From a candidate division KSB1 bacterium (GTDB taxonomy: Bacteria; Zhuqueibacterota; Zhuqueibacteria; JANLFK01; Oleimicrobiaceae), in contig JANLFK010000005.1 of the NCBI GenBank assembly GCA_024655945.1, positions 62,317 through 126,316 of the forward strand: a DNA stretch of 64,000 bases, given 5' to 3'. Position 1 is the stretch's first letter; each line of letters opens with the position of its first letter. This document shows positions 46,272-55,006 of the stretch, one piece after another. The position numbers were made by a program, and so were the translations under genes. Below the pieces are notes generated by a model. That model did no database searches, was not told the DNA's origin, and worked only from the letters and a program-made list of their open reading frames with translations.

Positions 46272-46980
46272 CAACAAAATTCATGCTCTGGCGAGAAAAT
46301 GCAGGCTTGAGGGAGCAACCTTTGCCCCATCCCGAACCCCGGCTGCACGTCCCAGGAGGACCTCCTGTGTCCACACCACGTAGTTCCCGCCTTAGAGGCA
46401 CCAAATTGCTTGCCACCCCTGCCGGTGCCGCAAGGAACGCTGGTACTTGCCGGCCGCCGACTTGGCGACGCGGCGGTCGGTGTCTGTCGGCTTCCGCCTT
46501 ATCATCTGCCATGACGTTCATGCCCACCTCCGCCAGCCTTCACCAGTAGCACGGTGCTGTTTGCGAGTTCGCCTTTGGCGGCTACATCCTTCGGCGACGA
46601 ACGGTGATTCCTTGCACCACTCGCCCTCCGCCAAGCGGGCACACGCCCGGCGGCACCTGCCCCGGTGGCAATGCCAATGGCGGAATTCTGCGCACAGTGG
46701 TCGCTTTCTGGACACAAAATCTGGCAACATTGTCACAATTGTGGCCTGCGCCGCGCATCTTCCTTTGTTGAGCCCCGTCCCCGCGCGTCACTCCCCCCCT
46801 AACATGTCAGAAAAAAGGCGGATATCTCGCCCTCCCTGGGAAGGCACCCCCCTTTCCCGCCTACGCCCAGCCGGGAGAGGCTTCCACTGGCACAGGAGTT
46901 GCAAAATGCCATGCGAAAGCGCGCAGCGGGCGCTTTTCAACCGGGGCCACGAAGGAATGTGAAGCAAGCGATAAGGAGGA
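46272..46980. other. Long intergenic region with no recognised gene
   Basis: About 700 bp between the promoter of the VCBS gene and the response regulator. Short frames occur on both strands but none has a ribosome binding site, a plausible protein composition or a recognisable motif. A short palindrome CAGGAGGACCTCCTG lies at 46353-46367. A promoter for the response regulator is expected here but none matching the local consensus could be pinpointed. Confidence 0.5.
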
Positions 46981-46988
46981 AGGCTGTC

Positions 46989-47675
46989 ATGAGAACGCGG
47001 AGTGTGCTGTTCTATGACCCCGCGAACGGAAAGCCGAACGCCATTAGCAGCGAGTTCCACGCAGCAGGGTACCATTGCCGCCATGCGACCACACGCACTG
47101 AGGCGCTGCAGATTGTCGAGAGTCAGAGACCCGATGCCGTGGTGGTCTTTATCGATCGGTGCGGCGAGGATGGCTACTCCTTCTGCCGTTTGGTCAAGCA
47201 GCAGCTCAACTTGCGGCGCATGGCGCTCATCATAGTTTCATCGCAGTGCAGCGAAGAGGACATCATCCGGGGCTACGAGGCCGGCGCCGATGACTATGTG
47301 AGCAGCCTCAAGGGTCCACGGGAGCTCGTGGCCCGCGCAGGGGCGGTGATCCGCCGCATTTCCGAGTGTGACCCGGCCAAGATAAAGGTCAAGGACATCG
47401 AGATCGACCTGGGCCAACAACAGGTGCGCAAGTCGGGAAAACCACTAGACCTGACCTACATCCAGTTCAAGCTCCTGTACCTGTTAGCGTCACGTCGGGA
47501 CAAGACCTTCTCCCGCGAGGAGATTCTTGATCGCGTCTGGGGGGGGAATGTCTGCGTCACCTCGCGTACGGTGGATGTGCATGTGAAGCGCCTGCGGGAG
47601 AAACTGGGCGAGCGCAAGTACCCCTCGCGCTACATACAGACCGTTCACGGCACTGGCTACCGCTTCATGCAGTAA
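46989..47675 (+). CDS. OmpR/PhoB-type response regulator with atypical receiver (orphan)
   Basis: The 228-residue protein starts after AAGGAGGAAGGCTGTC. The receiver domain keeps the phospho-acceptor position (Asp56 in VVVFIDRCGEDGY) and GADDYV, but lacks the usual acidic pair near the N-terminus (only YDP) and has Ser106 where the conserved lysine should be, with Lys108 shifted two residues (DDYVSSLKGP). The C-terminal winged helix is normal: IEIDLGQQQVRKSGKPLDLT, FSREEILDRVWGG and VTSRTVDVHVKRLREKLGE, ending IQTVHGTGYRFMQ. No histidine kinase gene is adjacent. It binds DNA and probably controls envelope genes; whether phosphorylation is needed is doubtful. Confidence 0.92.
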   Translation: MRTRSVLFYDPANGKPNAISSEFHAAGYHCRHATTRTEALQIVESQRPDAVVVFIDRCGEDGYSFCRLVKQQLNLRRMALIIVSSQCSEEDIIRGYEAGADDYVSSLKGPRELVARAGAVIRRISECDPAKIKVKDIEIDLGQQQVRKSGKPLDLTYIQFKLLYLLASRRDKTFSREEILDRVWGGNVCVTSRTVDVHVKRLREKLGERKYPSRYIQTVHGTGYRFMQ

Positions 47676-47696
47676 CCGTGCTTTTCCTCCCTCCAA

Positions 47697-47732
47697 AGAA
47701 CCCCCGACCATGCGCCGGGGGTTCTCCTTTTT
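47697..47732 (+). terminator. Rho-independent terminator after the response regulator
   Basis: AGAACCCCCG and CGGGGGTTCT form a perfect 10-bp stem with a 9-nt loop, followed by CCTTTTT, 22 nt after the stop codon. It separates the regulator from the convergent tonB gene. Confidence 0.9.
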
Positions 47733-47765
47733 GAGCAATATGTCTTGCGAGAAGAGCCGCTTGGC

Positions 47766-48572
47766 TCAACGGAGCAGATATCTGAAGGTGATGATGCCGG
47801 TGACTTCCTTCTGTGCTGCGCCCGGCGGCAGCGGGTTGAATCGCCATTGGCGCAGTGCCTGGAGGGTGATGCTCTCCAAAGTGGCGTCGCCCTTGAGCAC
47901 GGGTACCATCTCGCCCACACTGCCGTCCGGCAAGACGACGAAACGGACCTTCACCACTGCCTCCCGCTGCAGCCCATGCGGGTACTCCGGGATGACTTTG
48001 TACAAAATCTGCCGGTTGGCAGCCTCCCCTTCGATCCCGAAGCTTTCTTGGCCGCCACCAGCCGGCCCTGCGGTCTGAGGCGTGCTTTGCCCCACATCGC
48101 CCGTTACGGCCGTAGGGGCGGTAGGTTTCCCCCCGATAGCTTCGGGCTCACGCGGCGGAGCTTCCTTCGAGGCAGTAGCGCCGGCCGCTGGCGCCGGCAC
48201 CTCTGGCGCCGGCTGTGCCACGGGCATCTTTTCTGCGGCCCTGGCGCTCAGTTCTGGGGGCTCTTGCTCCAGCATGCGCCTCTTTGGCAGGCTCACCACC
48301 TCCTCAGCCGCCGCAGAGGGCTGCACGACCTTTTCCCCCTTGGGGACCGACTCCGGTGGCACCTGCTGGATAGCCACCTTTTCCCCAACCTGGCCGCTGG
48401 CCCTTTCCCCAGAAAGGAAGGTGACCTCGGCAAAGTCCGGGGGATAGTGCTCCAGCCTTACTGCGCACAGCGCCAGGAGCAAGCAAAGCAGCGCGTGCAC
48501 GGCCACTGAAACAATAGCCCCACGGCCGATGTCGGCACGGGCAAAATGGCCGATGCGTACAGCCGGGTTCAT
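47766..48572 (-). CDS. tonB: TonB-like energy transducer
   Basis: The 268-residue protein has one N-terminal transmembrane helix (AIVSVAVHALLCLLLALCAV), a Pro/Ala/Glu-rich periplasmic spacer (about 75-175), and a C-terminal TonB domain with YKVIPEYPHGLQREAVVKV, VRFVVLPDGSVGEM and ALRQWRFNPLPPG. It transmits the proton-motive force from ExbB-ExbD to outer membrane receptors. The ATG lies 1 nt after the exbD stop, so translation is coupled. It is the last gene of the operon and faces the response regulator. The four genes upstream (TPR protein, barrel, ExbB, ExbD) suggest a dedicated Ton system, though it may also serve the two cassette receptors. Confidence 0.92.
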   Translation of the reverse strand: MNPAVRIGHFARADIGRGAIVSVAVHALLCLLLALCAVRLEHYPPDFAEVTFLSGERASGQVGEKVAIQQVPPESVPKGEKVVQPSAAAEEVVSLPKRRMLEQEPPELSARAAEKMPVAQPAPEVPAPAAGATASKEAPPREPEAIGGKPTAPTAVTGDVGQSTPQTAGPAGGGQESFGIEGEAANRQILYKVIPEYPHGLQREAVVKVRFVVLPDGSVGEMVPVLKGDATLESITLQALRQWRFNPLPPGAAQKEVTGIITFRYLLR

Positions 48573-48573
48573 C

Positions 48574-48975
48574 TCACATCCCCGGTTGCGTGGCGATCAA
48601 GAACTGCTCGCCACCTGCTAACTTGGCAATGTCCACAATCTGGATGGCGCGCTCCAGGCTCAAGTCCTTGTCGGCACGGATGACCACGACTTTGCTGGCA
48701 CCTTGGTCGAGCAACTTCCTGAGCTCCCCGCCGAGTTGCGCCAGCGATACCTGGCGGGTGTTCAGGAAGATGCGCTCGTCGCGCGTCACCGTCAGAAAGA
48801 TGCGATTGGATTGGTCTACCTGCCCGCTCACGGCCTTGGGCAAGCGCACCTTGATCCCCGGCTGCACCACGTAGGAGGAGGAAAGCAGGAAGAAGATGAG
48901 CAGAAGCAGCACGATGTCCGTGAACGAGATGGCGGAAAAGACCACCATGGGCTTACGCGTTGTCCGGAAGTCCAT
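48574..48975 (-). CDS. exbD: ExbD/TolR-family biopolymer transport protein
   Basis: The 133-residue protein starts at MDFRTTRKPMV because AGGAGG lies 7 nt before that ATG; an earlier ATG seven codons upstream lacks such a site. It has the ExbD layout: a short cytoplasmic tail, one transmembrane helix that carries the proton-relay aspartate (ISFTDIVLLLLIFFLLSSSYV), then the periplasmic domain with IKVRLPKAVSG, IFLNTRQVSLAQLGGELRKL and VVIRADKDLSLERAIQIVDI. It couples proton flow to TonB motion together with ExbB, which it overlaps by 23 nt. Family assignment is secure; ExbD versus TolR rests on the tonB neighbour. Confidence 0.93.
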   Translation of the reverse strand: MDFRTTRKPMVVFSAISFTDIVLLLLIFFLLSSSYVVQPGIKVRLPKAVSGQVDQSNRIFLTVTRDERIFLNTRQVSLAQLGGELRKLLDQGASKVVVIRADKDLSLERAIQIVDIAKLAGGEQFLIATQPGM

Positions 48976-49597
48976 CTGCTGCCTCCTTTGGCTCAAGCAG
49001 AAGGTCCATCAGCTCTGTAGAAGTTTCGGACATCTCGAACACGAAACGTTCTACTTTGCCCTGCAGCCAATTGTAGAAGATGAGCGCCGGTATGCCCACG
49101 CTCAGGCCTGCGGCGGTGGTGATGAGCGCCTCCCAGATGCCTCCCGCCAAGACGCTGGCGTCCACATTGCCGCCGTGCACCTGCACCTGCATAAAGGCGC
49201 GAATCATGCCGGTCACCGTGCCCAAAAACCCAAGCAGCGGCGCGATGGCAGCGATGGTGCCCAACACGCCTAGATACTTTTCCAGGAAGTATATTTCCCG
49301 CCGGCCAGCACTCTCGATTGCCTCCTTGATCTCCTGCCGTGGCCGGCTGATCTTTTCCAGACCAGCTTTGGTGATGCCGGCAATGGGCCCAGGCGTCTTC
49401 TTGCACAAGGCCATGGCCCCGTCGATGTCCTTGCGCAGGAGCAGGTATTTGATCTGCAGCACAAAAGTGCCGCTCTTGATGCGAATCTTGCGCAGCGTCA
49501 CCAGCCGCTCGATGAGAATAGCCACAGCGATGATGGAGCAGAGCACGATGGGGATCATCAGCACCCCACCCTTGAGCACGATGTCGAAGAGCGTCAT
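48953..49597 (-). CDS. exbB: ExbB/TolQ-family proton channel protein
   Basis: The 214-residue protein has three transmembrane segments: LMIPIVLCSIIAVAILIERL near the start, YLGVLGTIAAIAPLLGFLGT with the following GMIRAF in the middle, and ALITTAAGLSVGIPALIFYN near the end. These are the hallmark sequences of the MotA/TolQ/ExbB family. ExbB pentamers surround ExbD and form the proton channel of the Ton system in the inner membrane. The cytoplasmic loop (about 40-115) contains KTPGPIAGITKAGLEKI. The gene follows the barrel gene by 37 nt and overlaps exbD. Confidence 0.95.
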   Translation of the reverse strand: MTLFDIVLKGGVLMIPIVLCSIIAVAILIERLVTLRKIRIKSGTFVLQIKYLLLRKDIDGAMALCKKTPGPIAGITKAGLEKISRPRQEIKEAIESAGRREIYFLEKYLGVLGTIAAIAPLLGFLGTVTGMIRAFMQVQVHGGNVDASVLAGGIWEALITTAAGLSVGIPALIFYNWLQGKVERFVFEMSETSTELMDLLLEPKEAADGLPDNA

Positions 49598-49634
49598 GTC
49601 ACCTCCGCCGGTCTACCCTACTTCTCTTGTCCCA

Positions 49635-51377
49635 TTACCATGTCGCAAATCCCCCTGCCTGAATGGTCAGCCCCATCTCGGGGTAGCCTTGCCATCGCTC
49701 GTAGCTGCGGTTAGTAAGGTTTTCTCCCTGCACAAAGAGGGAAACGCGCCTGTTGAGCTGGTGAGTCACCGCGCAGCTCAGCAGAGCATAGGGTTTGAGT
49801 TTGGCCTGGCGCACCAAATCCGCCGTTCGGCTGCTCATCAGGTCACTGCGCAGCTGGAGGCGCGTGCGCTCGCCCAAACGGTAAGCCGCGCTGAGGGGCA
49901 CGCGGCGATGAGCAAGGTAGGGGAGATCCGCTGCTCCAGGCACTTGCGCCAAGCGGAATGAATCGCTGTACAGCGCATAACGAGCCTCGATGCTCAAATT
50001 GGCCGCTGGTTCTCCCCGCACGACCAGGGCGGCGTGGTTCATCTTCACATCTGGAACAACGCCCACGGTGAACAAGCCGCTGGCAGGATCGCGTTGCCAG
50101 TACCATTGGTCCTTCATCCAGGAACGACCCACGCGTGCCTCCAGCACCAGCTGGGAGGCCACCCGCCATTCGGCCCCGACGGCCAGCGCGAATTTGGTGA
50201 GCACCGGCTGCAAGAGCAGATGGGGGGCATGGTAAGGGTTCTCAGCGCGGCGCTCCATGAGGGTAGAACAGTCATAGCCACGGCGAAACTCGACTGTGAG
50301 ACCCAGCCGTGGAGAGGGCGCTATCCAAAAGCGCCCCGCGATGCTCAGCGCCGATGACTGTCCTCCTGCTGCAGAGGAGACGCCGTGAAAGCCAAGCCCC
50401 AAGTAGGCGTGCCCACGCGCCAACACCTCGCCAGCCACCCCCCACTCGGCTTGAACCAACGAGCTCTGCTGCGTGCCCCTTGCCCCCTGCGGTCGATACC
50501 CTTCGCTCAGGTAACTGATGTTCGCCAGCAGCTCGATGCTCCCAAACGGAAAGACCACCCGGGTGTCCAGGCGATGCAGACCATCGCTGACACGGCTCAG
50601 TCGTACGCCCAGTGTGTCGTCGCTGCTCCGTAACGTCGCATATTCATAGGCCACGGTGAGCTGGCCGCGGTCTCCAAGGCCAAGCTCAAGGCCGGTGCCC
50701 AGGCTAACAGCCGAGGCATGGCGTTCTGCCTTCAGTGCCCTGGCCGTGTCGGGTGGGGTGGCTCCTGCAAGCCCATAGCCGGCCTGATTGATGTCCACGT
50801 GAGCGTGCACAGCTCCGCGCGGAGAGAAGGGGTAGGTGACCCTTCCCCCCAGGTCCAAGATGGCATACTGGCCATTCTCTACCGCGCCGTCGCTGCGGCG
50901 GAACGAGATATCGGCGCCATAGTTCATCCGGCGTCGCGCGCCGCGATACAGGGCCGCAACATTTGCCGTCCAGTAGCTCCCGCCCTCGGCCCGCAGGAGC
51001 AGCGACCTGGCCTGTGGCCCGCTTTCGGCGAGAAGCTCCTGGGGCGCCGCCGAAACCATGGTGGACGGAATAGTTTCGCGCTGTTCCTGGGGTCGATAGG
51101 CAATCGCAGGCTTTCCCCCTATCGCCAACTTCTGGCCGGGCAGCCGCAGACTTGTGTCCCTCCCGTAGACCAGCACCTCCGGGAGTTCCCACTGGGGGCG
51201 TTCTCCCGCTGTGCGCGCGGAGTCAGGCGGGACAAAGGGAAGCACGGGCGGCACCTCTTTTTGGCTCTGTGCCCGCAAGGCGGTGTCTGGACCCGTGCCC
51301 AGGAGCGCCCAGGCAATGATCCATGTCAACACGCCGCCTGGGGCCGTCACCCTTGAGGGGGTTCTCCTATGCCTCAT
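49635..51377 (-). CDS. Plug-less TonB-receptor-like outer membrane barrel
   Basis: The signal peptide (TWIIAWALLGTGPDTALRAQ) is followed by a proline-rich stretch and LPEVLVYGRDTSLRLPGQKL, which looks like a TonB-box region. No plug domain is visible; the rest is a series of barrel strands (ISFRRSDGAVENGQYAILDL; TVAYEYATLRSSDDTLGVRL) ending with the receptor-like close SLFVQGENLTNRSYERWQGY and FATW. At 580 residues it is too short for a complete receptor. The start overlaps the TPR gene stop (ATGA), and ExbB-ExbD-TonB follow. It may be a Ton-driven outer membrane partner of the TPR protein; this is inference. No named family was recognised. Confidence 0.75.
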   Translation of the reverse strand: MRHRRTPSRVTAPGGVLTWIIAWALLGTGPDTALRAQSQKEVPPVLPFVPPDSARTAGERPQWELPEVLVYGRDTSLRLPGQKLAIGGKPAIAYRPQEQRETIPSTMVSAAPQELLAESGPQARSLLLRAEGGSYWTANVAALYRGARRRMNYGADISFRRSDGAVENGQYAILDLGGRVTYPFSPRGAVHAHVDINQAGYGLAGATPPDTARALKAERHASAVSLGTGLELGLGDRGQLTVAYEYATLRSSDDTLGVRLSRVSDGLHRLDTRVVFPFGSIELLANISYLSEGYRPQGARGTQQSSLVQAEWGVAGEVLARGHAYLGLGFHGVSSAAGGQSSALSIAGRFWIAPSPRLGLTVEFRRGYDCSTLMERRAENPYHAPHLLLQPVLTKFALAVGAEWRVASQLVLEARVGRSWMKDQWYWQRDPASGLFTVGVVPDVKMNHAALVVRGEPAANLSIEARYALYSDSFRLAQVPGAADLPYLAHRRVPLSAAYRLGERTRLQLRSDLMSSRTADLVRQAKLKPYALLSCAVTHQLNRRVSLFVQGENLTNRSYERWQGYPEMGLTIQAGGFATW

Positions 51378-54300
51378 CTCTTCAGCAGTGCCTCCAGCCG
51401 CTCGTTTGCCTTTGGGACCAAGGGGTGATCAGCATGGGCGGTGATGAGCTCCTGGTAGAGCTTTCTTGCATCCTGGTAACGGCCCAGGCGTTCGTATGCT
51501 TCGGCGGCGCCGAAAATCGCCTTTGCCACCCATTCCCGCTCGCCTGGGTAGAGGTACTTGACCTTCAAGAATTCGGTGGCCGCCTGTGTTGGGCTCCCCA
51601 TGCGCAGGTAGCACTCCCCGGTCAGGTACTGCGCCTCCGCGGCGACGGTGGCCGTGGCGGCCAGGCCTGGTACCCTTTCCAGTTCTCGCAACGCATTAGG
51701 ATAGCGCTTGAGCGCTATGTAGACGTTGGCCAATCCCACTGTGGCGCGCGCCTCGCCGTCACCACCTGCAAACCGTTTCTTCGCTTCCTCCAGCTGGGTC
51801 TGCGCAGCCTGATAGTCGCCAGCCTGAAGGTGGCAGTACCCAATCTGGGTCGCCGCCTGCGCCGCGAAAGGGCTGTTGGGAAAGGCCTCGATCAACTTCT
51901 CGAGGTTCTCCATGGCCGCGGCGGAGTTTCCCTTGGCCAGCTGCCACTCGGCGACGCGATACAGTGCCTCGGGCGCGCGAGCGCTCTGGGGGAACTCCGT
52001 CCACTGCTGCTGCATTGCTTGCATAGCCGCCGTTTCGTCACCACGCTGGTGGTGGCTCAACCCCACCCAATACCAGCTTTCTTGTGCCTGTTCCGACGCC
52101 GGGAATCGCGCGCGCAGCGCGGCGAACTCCGCTGCGGCTGCGGCATAGTTCTTCATGTTGTAGTACAGCTCCGCTTTGCGAAACTGGATGGCGGCTGCGG
52201 CAGCAGGGTCTTTGACCTTCCGCAGGTAAGTGTCGGCCACCGCTATTGCTTCCTCGGATTTGCCCTGCTGCACCAGCGCCCACTGGATGCCGCTCACGGC
52301 ATCGTCCACAAAGCGGCTCTGGGGGAAACACTCGATGAGGCTCTGGTACTGGCCTATCGCCTCGTCGTAACGGCCCTCATTGTAGTAGCAGTCGCCCACG
52401 GCGTACGCCGCCTCCTCGACCCACTGGCTCTTCGGGAAGCGCGTTGCCAGCAGTTGAAACGAGGCGATGGCCTGCTGGTAGTCGCCGGCACGGAATTGGG
52501 CCTTGCCAATCATGAACTGCGCCTCTGGGGCCGCTGTGCTCTCTGGCCACTGCCTCACCACGCGGTCGAAGGCAGCCACGGCTGCAGGCAAATCCTCGCT
52601 GCGATAGTAGCAGTGCCCCACTTGCAGCTGTGCCTCGGCCGCCACCTGGGCCTGGGGACATTGGTCAGCCACCCAGGAATAGGTACGGATTGCCGCAGCA
52701 TAGTCCTTGAGGTTGAAATGAGCGTCGCCCTGACGCAGTTTGGCATCGCAGCGCATCGCACCTGGCGGCGCAGCCGCAAAGGCACGTTCGAACTGCCGGG
52801 CCGCTTCGGCGTACTGTCCCAACTTGAGGGTCGCCCAAGCGCTACCGTACAACGCTTCGGCTGTGTGCTTTCCGTTGGGATACTCGGCAAGCAGCCTGCG
52901 ATACAGGGACCCCGCCTGCACATAGTCCCCGGCTGCGTACACCGCCTCGGCCTTCCAAAACAGCGCCTCCTGGGCCAGTTCGGAATCCCCAGGGGCGGCG
53001 AGAACTGAATCCAAAGAGGCCGCAGCTTCCAGATGGCGGCCCAGATGATGTTGCACCCATCCGATTTTCAGGCGCGCTCGCGCCTTGAGCATGGGGCTGG
53101 CGGAAAAGGCAACGGCCTCCTGGTAGGCCTGAAGCGCCCGAGCTGATTGGCCCTCGCCAAGATAGCACTCGCCCACCATGTACCATGCGTCCGCCGCCAC
53201 AGGAGAGCCAGGAAACGAGGTGACGATGCGCTGATATTGCTCCCTGGCCGACGCTACCTTCTGGCCAAAAAAGTCGAGGGTGGCCATCTCAAACAGCGCC
53301 CGGGCTGCATAGTCACTGGCCGGGTGCGCGTCGGCAACAAGCCGGAAGAGCCTCCTCGCCTCGGCTGTGTCCCCCACCGCCTGGCCACATTTTCCAGCCT
53401 GAAAAGCAGCAGCCGGGAGCAACGGGCTTTGCGGTAGTTGAGTGACAATGTGCCGGAATGCTTCCTCAGCCTGGGCAAAGGCCTTTTGCTCATAGTGCAC
53501 CAAACCCAGGCCGTAGTAGGCACGGTCGACCATATCGCCGCCCACTGCTGGGTCAAGGAGCGCCGAAAACGCGGCCACTGCCTCACGGGGTCGTCCCAGG
53601 CGCGCCAGAGCATCGGCAACCGTTACACGCGCCTGACCGGCAAGTTTGTGCGTGGGGTGGTCACCGAGCGCTGCCGAGAAATTGTCTACGGCCTGCTGAT
53701 ACTCGCCTTTAGCAAACGCCACGAAGCCTAAGCGAAAGCGCGCCACGGCCGCTAACTCATGCTTGGGATATTCACGCGCCAGCTTCTGGTAGGCCTTCGT
53801 CGCGCTATTCCACTGCCCACGCTCTTCCTGCACCCAGCCGATTGAATAGAGGGCATAGGGAGCCAGGTCTCCCTGGGGATAGGCTGCGTAGGCACGGCCG
53901 TACTGTTCGAGAGCGTTTTCCGGCTGCTGCAGCTTATAGAGCGTCTCGCCCAGCCAATACCGGCCTTCGGCGGCCAGCTTCTCATCCGGGGAGCGTTCCA
54001 GAAGGGCACGCAAGTTTCGCTCAGCCTGCCTATACTCGCCTTTGTGGTAATGGGCCTGCCCTGTGCGGAGCATGCTCCGCGAGCGGAACTGCGTGGCGGG
54101 GAACTGAGCAGCAAGAGCCGTGTACTCGTTGATGGCGCGGGAGTATTCGCCCTGCTGGAAGTACGACTCGGCCAGGAGGTAGCGTGCCTCAGGCACGCGA
54201 TCGCTCTGTGGGTAAGTGCGCAGAAACTTCTGCAACTCGCCGGCGGCCAAATCGTACAAGCCGTCGCCAAAAAGCCCCTTGGCCGTGGCAAAAGACCTTT

Positions 54301-54409
54301 GCTCGTCAGATGCAGGCACCTGACCTTGGCCCTTGGAGGCCGCAGCCAGACACGACAAGGCCACGACAAGAAGCATCAGGCGACACAATTTGTCTTGCGG
54401 TCTTTTCAT
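51374..54409 (-). CDS. Exported multi-TPR protein (YbgF/BamD-like repeats), first gene of the Ton operon
   Basis: The 1,011-residue protein has a signal peptide (LCRLMLLVVALSCLAAASKG) followed by an almost unbroken row of tetratricopeptide-like repeats of about 35-37 residues, each with the G-x-Y core, for example LAESYFQQGEYSRAINEYTA, LRQGDAHFNLKDYAAAIRTY and IGYCHLQAGDYQAAQTQLEE. On the order of two dozen repeats fill the protein, making an extended periplasmic solenoid. Such proteins act as scaffolds beside Tol/Ton and outer membrane assembly machines. It overlaps the barrel gene by 4 nt and heads an operon with exbB, exbD and tonB. Its partner is probably the barrel; direct function is unknown. 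Confidence 0.85.
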   Translation of the reverse strand: MKRPQDKLCRLMLLVVALSCLAAASKGQGQVPASDEQRSFATAKGLFGDGLYDLAAGELQKFLRTYPQSDRVPEARYLLAESYFQQGEYSRAINEYTALAAQFPATQFRSRSMLRTGQAHYHKGEYRQAERNLRALLERSPDEKLAAEGRYWLGETLYKLQQPENALEQYGRAYAAYPQGDLAPYALYSIGWVQEERGQWNSATKAYQKLAREYPKHELAAVARFRLGFVAFAKGEYQQAVDNFSAALGDHPTHKLAGQARVTVADALARLGRPREAVAAFSALLDPAVGGDMVDRAYYGLGLVHYEQKAFAQAEEAFRHIVTQLPQSPLLPAAAFQAGKCGQAVGDTAEARRLFRLVADAHPASDYAARALFEMATLDFFGQKVASAREQYQRIVTSFPGSPVAADAWYMVGECYLGEGQSARALQAYQEAVAFSASPMLKARARLKIGWVQHHLGRHLEAAASLDSVLAAPGDSELAQEALFWKAEAVYAAGDYVQAGSLYRRLLAEYPNGKHTAEALYGSAWATLKLGQYAEAARQFERAFAAAPPGAMRCDAKLRQGDAHFNLKDYAAAIRTYSWVADQCPQAQVAAEAQLQVGHCYYRSEDLPAAVAAFDRVVRQWPESTAAPEAQFMIGKAQFRAGDYQQAIASFQLLATRFPKSQWVEEAAYAVGDCYYNEGRYDEAIGQYQSLIECFPQSRFVDDAVSGIQWALVQQGKSEEAIAVADTYLRKVKDPAAAAAIQFRKAELYYNMKNYAAAAAEFAALRARFPASEQAQESWYWVGLSHHQRGDETAAMQAMQQQWTEFPQSARAPEALYRVAEWQLAKGNSAAAMENLEKLIEAFPNSPFAAQAATQIGYCHLQAGDYQAAQTQLEEAKKRFAGGDGEARATVGLANVYIALKRYPNALRELERVPGLAATATVAAEAQYLTGECYLRMGSPTQAATEFLKVKYLYPGEREWVAKAIFGAAEAYERLGRYQDARKLYQELITAHADHPLVPKANERLEALLKR

Positions 54410-54542
54410 GACTGTCCCAGCCTTCGGCGGTTCTCCTAAGACAACATTTGTACGACGGCGCTACGCGTCTTTTACGTACGCCATCCGTCTTGATTCCGCA
54501 TGCTGCGTGTGCTCGCCGGCCAGCCTTCTTCCTTTGTTGCCA

Positions 54543-54571
54543 AATATAGGAATTTTTCTCGGTTCTGACAA
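54543..54571 (-). promoter_or_regulatory. Promoter of the TPR/Ton operon (TTGTCA-N17-TATATT)
   Basis: On the minus strand TTGTCA and TATATT are 17 bp apart, the -10 running on as TATATTTGG. It lies about 135 nt upstream of the TPR gene ATG. Confidence 0.7.
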
Positions 54572-54938
54572 AGGGATTTACGCGCAGTCGCGGGGGCACT
54601 TCGGTCCCGCGCAGTGCGAGGCCCCCACCGAGCCGCGACAGGGGTCGCCTTCCTCCCTGGAGCGAAACATGAGTGGCACTGAGCCAGGCTTTCGGCGCGC
54701 TCCGGGGCGGCGTAGGCGCGCGAAGCATCGTCCTGCGACATCGCCACGACAGCGGCCGCCCCAACTTCGGCGAAGGGCGGAGGTGAGTAGTGCCGGCCGT
54801 GACCTCGCGCCCGGCGGGGCGCACTCGAGTCTGTGGCCATGGGGACCGGCGTCACCAGTGGAGCGCCCTCGGATTTCTCCTGTCACGAGGGATGTGCGCA
54901 ACTTGGGGTGGCGAGGCGTCCGCTCGCATTTTTTCCTC
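54572..54938. other. Intergenic region without a recognised gene
   Basis: About 370 bp, very GC-rich, between the divergent promoters of the TPR/Ton operon and thi4. Frames on both strands have no ribosome binding site or family resemblance. No thiamine pyrophosphate riboswitch motif was found before thi4. Confidence 0.5.
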
Positions 54939-54967
54939 TTGACCTACTCGCCAACTTTCTATATCTT
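54939..54967 (+). promoter_or_regulatory. Probable thi4 promoter (TTGACC-N17-TATCTT)
   Basis: TTGACC and TATCTT are 17 bp apart, 39 bp before the GTG start of thi4; an overlapping TATATC would give a 15-bp spacer. Confidence 0.6.
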
Positions 54968-55006
54968 TACTCAGACATTTCTGGCACCATTCGATGAGGA
55001 GTTGCC

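Noticed and set aside
54572-55006. Possible thiamine pyrophosphate riboswitch upstream of thi4
   Set aside because: The conserved THI-box pieces (CTGAGA; ACCTGATCTGGGTAATACC-like core) were not found.
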